NCBI RefSeq assembly: GCF_014279775.1
Contig: NZ_CP047961.1
Coordinates: 2,170,001 to 2,234,000 of the forward strand
Direction of reading: 5' to 3'
DNA: 64,000 nt
Origin: Synechococcus sp. PROS-9-1
GTDB taxonomy: Bacteria > Cyanobacteriota > Cyanobacteriia > PCC-6307 > Cyanobiaceae
Shown here: positions 60,240 through 64,000 of the stretch, piece after piece
Position numbering within the stretch: the first letter of the stretch is position 1
Layout of the letters: each line of letters starts with the position of its first letter
Made by a program: the position numbers and the translations under genes
Notes under the pieces: model-generated
Seen by the model: the letters and a program-made list of their open reading frames with translations, nothing else
Told to the model about the DNA's origin: nothing
The model's database searches: none

Positions 60240-60374
60240 ATGACTTTAAAAGTTGATTTCCTATCACGCTTTGTCAATTGGCTTAGCGCAAGCGGTGAAG
60301 ACAAAGCACCAATTTCTGTAGCACCACAGCATCAAGATGTCTTCTCACGCTTCATGAATCGCGTCAGCGGTTGA
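60240..60374 (+). CDS. small hypothetical protein between nirA and focA
   Basis: A 44-residue protein from the ATG at 60240 (MTLKVDFLSRFVNWLSASGE). It shows a repeat-like FLSRFVNWLSA and FSRFMNRVSG pattern at the two ends. It could be a small regulatory or accessory peptide of the nitrite genes. No family recognised; an upstream start at 60189 would lengthen it to 61 residues. Confidence 0.45.
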   Translation: MTLKVDFLSRFVNWLSASGEDKAPISVAPQHQDVFSRFMNRVSG

Positions 60375-60402
60375 TTCCCTTTTATTTACTAAATACCCAA
60401 TC

Positions 60403-61314
60403 ATGAGTGCATCAGCTTCCCAGATGGACTATGTCCTGCCCAATGAACTCGTCGACGGCATGATTGCCGCCGGCGGGAAAAAAGCGACCGTCAGCGTCAA
60501 AAACCTGCTCATTCGTGGCTTTTATTCCGGCGCCATTCTCGGCCTTGCTGTGATCCTTGCCCTCACAATTGGTCTCAAGAGTGGCCAACCTTGGTTGGGA
60601 TCCCTGCTCTTCCCCTTCGGCTTTGCCAGCATCGTGCTGTTTGGCATGGAGCTTGTCACTGGCAACTTCGCGCTTCTACCCATGTCCACATGGGCTGGTA
60701 AGAGCACCTGGAGAGCCACGTTCCGAAACTGGGGTTGGGTCTGGCTGGGCAACTGGATCGGCACTGCTGTAGTTGCCTTGATCATGGCGATCAGCCTGAC
60801 CAGTGGTGGCACCGTGGATCCCGCCTCCGCTGCCGATGGTGGTGGCATGTGGCAACAGGTGGCTGCGAAGATCATTGCCCTCAACAAAACCAACGTTGTT
60901 ACCAAGTACGAGAACCTTCAATCCATGGGCTTCTTCTTGGCCTTCCTGCGTGGAGTTGTTGCCAACTGGTTGGTTTGCCTAGGCGTCACGATGGCTCTTG
61001 TGAGCAAAAGTGTTCCCGGCAAATTGCTGGCCTGCTGGTTGCCAATTACGGCCTTCCAATCGATGGGCATGGAGCACATCGTGGTGAACCAGTTCCTTCA
61101 CACTGCTGGTCCGATCCTGGGTTCCGGTGTGGGCTTCGGTCAGGTGATTTTCTGGAACTTCTTGCCAGTCACCCTGGGCAACATCGTTGGCGGCATGGTG
61201 TTCATTGGCATGCTCTTCTACAGCACCCACCGCACCAAGATTTCTGATGTGCTCCCAACAGAGCATGATGAAAAACTAGAACGCGAACTGGCCGCTGAGC
61301 TCGGCGCCCGCTGA
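60403..61314 (+). CDS. focA: formate/nitrite transporter family protein (FocA/NirC-like)
   Basis: A 303-residue FNT channel, probably a nitrite uptake pore given its place after nirA. The family marks are visible: GFYSGAILGLAVILALT (about 40-56), FGMELVTGNFALLPM (about 85-99), GNWIGTAVVALIMA, and VTMALVSKSVPGKLL, with six membrane segments. The channel family conducts nitrite and formate; nitrite is inferred from context. Confidence 0.88.
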   Translation: MSASASQMDYVLPNELVDGMIAAGGKKATVSVKNLLIRGFYSGAILGLAVILALTIGLKSGQPWLGSLLFPFGFASIVLFGMELVTGNFALLPMSTWAGKSTWRATFRNWGWVWLGNWIGTAVVALIMAISLTSGGTVDPASAADGGGMWQQVAAKIIALNKTNVVTKYENLQSMGFFLAFLRGVVANWLVCLGVTMALVSKSVPGKLLACWLPITAFQSMGMEHIVVNQFLHTAGPILGSGVGFGQVIFWNFLPVTLGNIVGGMVFIGMLFYSTHRTKISDVLPTEHDEKLERELAAELGAR

Positions 61315-61325
61315 TTTCAAAGCTT

Positions 61326-62039
61326 ATGAGTGCCATTGATGAAGCCACCCTTTGGGATCGGCTAGCCAATGCACGACGGATTCCATTGAATCCAACTTGG
61401 CTGGGAGAGATATTCTCTCCCAGCCTTTCTGATGAACTCCGTTTTGCGGTTGCTGAACGCTTGGGGATGTTGGCAGAAACAGGATGGCCAATCATCCGTA
61501 CCCTGATCCAACAGCACGGAATTCAGCCTGAATTAATCCATGCCGCCGGCCTTTGCCATCAACCTGAAGCAAAAGATTGGTTACTCACACAACTAAACCA
61601 ATCCAATGATCCAGATGCCTTCTTGCTCAACGCACTGAGTTGCTGGGGCGCCGAGCTGACCTATTCAGACTTTCAGCACATTCTGCAGTTGCCAAGTCAA
61701 GCCCAACGACTTGCTGGCTTAAATCTTCTCAGCTTCAAATCACATCAACTTCAAGCCAATGAATTGCTGCAGTTGTGTGAATCCACTCTGCAAGATTGGC
61801 GTGATCCCGTTGTCATCGCCTGCATACGCTTACTTCAGCGACGAGACGACATTGCCATTAGCACGAGGCTTAGCATTCTGGTCCAAGAAGGATCCGATGC
61901 TGTTGCCGAGGCTGCATTAAGAGCCTTGGGATGCATGGCCACAACTCATAGCAAAATGGCGTTGAAGTCATTAAGCGTAGAACTCACCAATCAAGAGCGA
62001 CGTGAGCAAGCCGTACGCCAGCTTCAGCAGCAATATTAA
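61326..62039 (+). CDS. HEAT-repeat-like protein
   Basis: A 237-residue all-helical protein: repeated helical pairs are visible (ELRFAVAERLGMLAETGWPI, AVAEAALRALGCMATTHSKM). It is likely a scaffold or adaptor; no catalytic site is seen. It follows focA by 11 bases on the same strand and converges with cynS. Its repeated link to nitrite genes would support a role there, but that is inference. Confidence 0.65.
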   Translation: MSAIDEATLWDRLANARRIPLNPTWLGEIFSPSLSDELRFAVAERLGMLAETGWPIIRTLIQQHGIQPELIHAAGLCHQPEAKDWLLTQLNQSNDPDAFLLNALSCWGAELTYSDFQHILQLPSQAQRLAGLNLLSFKSHQLQANELLQLCESTLQDWRDPVVIACIRLLQRRDDIAISTRLSILVQEGSDAVAEAALRALGCMATTHSKMALKSLSVELTNQERREQAVRQLQQQY

Positions 62040-62093
62040 AGACAATAAAAAAGCCCGATCGTGCCGAGCTCTTATTTAAATGAGATCAAAAAC

Positions 62094-62534
62094 TCACCAT
62101 TTTTTATAGGGTAAGAATTTTCCACACATCGTGATTTTCACCCGATCACCTTTTGGATCTTCAACCTTATCTACATCCAAAGTAAAATCAATAGCGCTCA
62201 TAATTCCATCGCCAAACTTTTCCTGGATGACATCTTTCATAGGCATTCCATAAACCTGCATGATTTCATAGAAGCGATAGATCAATGGATCTACAGGTAT
62301 TACTGGATCGAGACTTCCTTTCGTTGGAAACTCTTGCAGTGCAGAGGTAATGGCTGGATCTAGAGCCAACAAAGTTGCTAATTTCTCTGCTTCTTCAGGG
62401 GATGCGGTGGCCTGTCCATAAAAGAGGGAAGCAATCCAAACTTCATCGAGCCCAAGGGCCGCTTCTAGATCAGCAAAAGAAAGCCCCTTAGCCTTTTTTG
62501 CTGCCATGAGAGAAGCAGTAACCGTCGTTGTCAT
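62094..62534 (-). CDS. cynS: cyanate hydratase (cyanase)
   Basis: Cyanase turns cyanate and bicarbonate into ammonia and carbon dioxide, so cyanate can serve as nitrogen source. The 146-residue protein matches the family in length. The catalytic residues are visible: [11 protein letters not shown] with the Arg and Glu (about 95-98), and GIMSAIDF with the Ser (about 121). The N-terminal helical domain is [20 protein letters not shown]. The nearby nirA/focA/trpD2 genes belong to the same nitrogen set. Confidence 0.95.
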   Translation of the reverse strand: MTTTVTASLMAAKKAKGLSFADLEAALGLDEVWIASLFYGQATASPEEAEKLATLLALDPAITSALQEFPTKGSLDPVIPVDPLIYRFYEIMQVYGMPMKDVIQEKFGDGIMSAIDFTLDVDKVEDPKGDRVKITMCGKFLPYKKW

Positions 62535-62740
62535 GTAAAAAGAAGAATAAATGAACTACTAGAGATCAGCACGCCTTGCGTAGCCACTCAGCAGTGAATC
62601 AATCATCTACAAGATCAAGACCCAAAATTGATGCATTAGCTACCAATGCACAATCCAGGAGCAACCAATTGGCAGCATCGGCGACAGAACGACTGAGAGG
62701 AAAAGCGCATCATTAATTTGTTGATGGTTAGGTCGTTTTC

Positions 62741-62959
62741 ATGTTTCTTTCCTCATTTGCGAATCAGTTAAATCAAATCCTGGATCAAGCCTTAAAAAGT
62801 ATCAATAGCTTCCTTATTAGCGACTCTTTGTCAGTCACACCTTCACTTGTGCACCAAACGTTTCCAAACCTGCTCATTGAACGTCTCTATTACGCCGAGG
62901 GGCGACAGCATCCATCCCACCCACTCCATGGAAGCTTTGCAGGCCTATGCACGAGCTAA
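62741..62959 (+). CDS. small protein with a YYAEGRQHP motif (copy 2)
   Basis: A 72-residue protein whose last 30 residues, LYYAEGRQHPSHPLHGSFAG then LCTS, repeat the motif of the gene at 14404. Here the N-terminal half (MFLSSFANQLNQILDQALKS) does not look like the other's signal peptide. The shared part is 24 of 28 residues identical, also in several silent positions. Function unknown. It lies between cynS and the trpD2-like gene. Confidence 0.6.
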   Translation: MFLSSFANQLNQILDQALKSINSFLISDSLSVTPSLVHQTFPNLLIERLYYAEGRQHPSHPLHGSFAGLCTS

Positions 62960-62984
62960 CCCTTAAGGCGCATAAAACAGTCCA

Positions 62985-62998
62985 GTATCAATGACTAC
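62985..62998 (+). promoter_or_regulatory. perfect NtcA-type box before the trpD2-like gene
   Basis: GTA-TCAATGAC-TAC fits the consensus exactly. It lies 54 bases before the ATG at 63053 and just 2 bases before a double hairpin. A TAATTC at 63011 is a poor -10 at the wrong spacing, so the promoter role is likely but not proven. Confidence 0.55.
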
Positions 62999-63000
62999 CG

Positions 63001-63044
63001 CCAAAGGAGATAATTCTGCGGAACGATCTCCTTTGGTTCCGCGG
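63001..63044 (+). promoter_or_regulatory. two mutually exclusive hairpins in the trpD2-like leader
   Basis: Hairpin A: CCAAAGGAGAT (63001-63011) pairs with ATCTCCTTTGG (63026-63036), perfect 11 bp. Hairpin B: CTGCGGAAC (63016-63024) pairs with GTTCCGCGG (63036-63044), 9 bp with one G-U. The arms interleave and share base 63036, so both cannot form fully at once. This is the layout of a switch. Confidence 0.6.
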
Positions 63045-63052
63045 TCATATCA

Positions 63053-64000
63053 ATGGAAACGCCTCCACAAGCCAAAAAGCGAGCATATTTCAAGCAATTG
63101 CTACGCAAAATCGGCAGTGGAGAGCACACCAGCAAAGGGTTGACCCGAAGCGAAGCCGATGAGGCCATGGAGTTGATGCTCACGGGAGGAGCGTCAGACG
63201 TTCAAATCGGCGCCTTTCTGATCGCCCATCGCATTCGCCGGCCTGAACCTCAGGAGCTCACCGGCATGCTCGATACCTATAAAAGGCTTGGGCCCTGTCT
63301 TCTCAGTCAACCTGAGCAACGCCGGCCGATCTGCTTTGGCATGCCCTTTGACGGTCGATCTCGCACGGCACCGATCTACCCCTTAACGACCTTGCTGTTG
63401 GTGGGGTCCGGACAACCCGTGGTCTTACAGGGAGGGAGGCGAATGCCCGTGAAATTTGGAATCACCGCCGCAGAACTGTTCGCTGCCATCGGGCTCAACT
63501 TGAGCGGGCTGTCTATCAACGATGTTCAAACAGGATTCAACCTGCATGGTCTTGCCCTTATTTATCAACCGGAACACTTCCCCCTAGGCGAGGTTCTGCT
63601 GCCCGCTCGGGATGATCTCGGGAAACGCCCTCCATTAGCCAGCGCTGAGCTGCTCTGGACCGCACACCAAGGGCACCACCTACTTGTGAGTGGTTTTGTA
63701 CATCCGCCAACGGAAAGCCGAGCCTGGCAAGCCCTGGAACTAGCCGGAGAAAAGGACGTCATCACCGTAAAAGGCTTAGAAGGCGGCACAGACTTGCCTG
63801 TTAGTCGAGCCGGAATCACGGCTCGGATACACAACTCAGGGGAGCCTGAACGACACATCGTTCATCCCCGGGACCATGGCTGCTTCGGAGATGACCCCCG
63901 CTGGGAATCGGAGGAAGCCTGGGCTGCGCACGCCAAAGAGGCACTTCTGGGCCAAGGGCCCATGGCCGATTCCTTGCGTTGGAACACAGGCTGTTACCTC
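63053..64000 (+). CDS. anthranilate phosphoribosyltransferase-like (TrpD2/YbiB-type), partial
   Basis: The frame starts at the ATG at 63053 (METPPQAKKRAYFKQLLRKI) and runs off the right edge after 316 codons. It resembles the glycosyltransferase family 3 proteins: N-terminal helices with LTRSEADEAMELMLTGGASD (about 30-49), QIGAFLIAHRIRRPEP, and a PRPP-binding-like region (VLQGGRRMPVKFGITAAELF). It lacks the classic TrpD GTGGD loop at this site, so tryptophan synthesis is doubtful; the TrpD2 group binds nucleic acid or unknown ligands. Confidence 0.75.
   Translation, partial: METPPQAKKRAYFKQLLRKIGSGEHTSKGLTRSEADEAMELMLTGGASDVQIGAFLIAHRIRRPEPQELTGMLDTYKRLGPCLLSQPEQRRPICFGMPFDGRSRTAPIYPLTTLLLVGSGQPVVLQGGRRMPVKFGITAAELFAAIGLNLSGLSINDVQTGFNLHGLALIYQPEHFPLGEVLLPARDDLGKRPPLASAELLWTAHQGHHLLVSGFVHPPTESRAWQALELAGEKDVITVKGLEGGTDLPVSRAGITARIHNSGEPERHIVHPRDHGCFGDDPRWESEEAWAAHAKEALLGQGPMADSLRWNTGCYL

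Noticed and set aside
62046-62075. Terminator between the HEAT-like gene and cynS
   Set aside because: Pairing is imperfect; A- and T-rich flanks alone are not enough.

Overview
The window is a chromosomal segment of a marine picocyanobacterium, most probably a Synechococcus of the coastal, moderate-GC kind. The reasons are the gene content (urtABCDE, ureDABC/ureEFG, nrtP-narB, ferredoxin-type nirA, cynS and a focA-type nitrite channel), the many very short lineage-type proteins, tight gene packing and GTA-N8-TAC (NtcA-type) motifs in front of nitrogen genes. The strain cannot be settled from the sequence alone. No transposase, integrase, CRISPR array or rRNA was seen; one tRNA gene is present.

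Layout. 1-13 kb: housekeeping genes (sprT-like protease, ligA, valS), a three-gene ABC-2 exporter, a TVP38-type membrane protein, a 2OG-Fe(II) oxygenase, an SDR and a Fur-family regulator. 13-15.7 kb: a small-gene zone with about ten ORFs of 35-66 codons, several hairpins and tRNA-Val(UAC). 15.7-31 kb: mazG, arfB, speE-speB, gcvT, aspS, a group 2 sigma factor, an SDR, pyrG-queE, an ecotin-type protease inhibitor, and a queC-pabB-pabC string joined by 4-base overlaps.

31-42.3 kb: the urea locus. The urea ABC transporter (urtABCDE) and ureEFG are on the minus strand, divergent from ureDABC plus a glutamine-amidotransferase-like gene. A perfect GTA-N8-TAC box lies in the ureE/ureD divergent region and a one-mismatch box with a well-spaced -10 precedes urtA. 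42.5-46.8 kb: a DUF4278 mini-protein behind a hairpin-rich leader, then an overlapping set of circularly permuted ATP-grasp, alpha-E and transglutaminase-like proteins (a conserved but poorly understood association), and a cupin-like gene.

46.8-64 kb: the nitrate/nitrite/cyanate locus. It holds molybdenum cofactor genes (moaA, mobA, moaC, moeA, moaE, moaD, moaB), nitrate permease nrtP, nitrate reductase narB and its associated protein narM, siroheme genes (cobA and a CbiX-like chelatase), nirA, a FocA/NirC channel, a HEAT-like protein, cyanase and a TrpD2-like phosphoribosyltransferase that runs off the right edge. Together these genes import urea, nitrate, nitrite and cyanate, build the cofactors the reductases need, and deliver ammonium; the shared NtcA-type boxes suggest joint control by nitrogen status.

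The most unusual items are a pair of tiny proteins 48 kb apart that share a nearly identical C-terminal motif (LYYAEGRQHPxHPLHGSFxGLC), a perfect 17-bp stem over the ureD stop codon, two mutually exclusive hairpins behind a perfect NtcA-type box before the trpD2-like gene, an ecotin with Arg at the predicted P1 position, and the structured leader of the DUF4278 gene.
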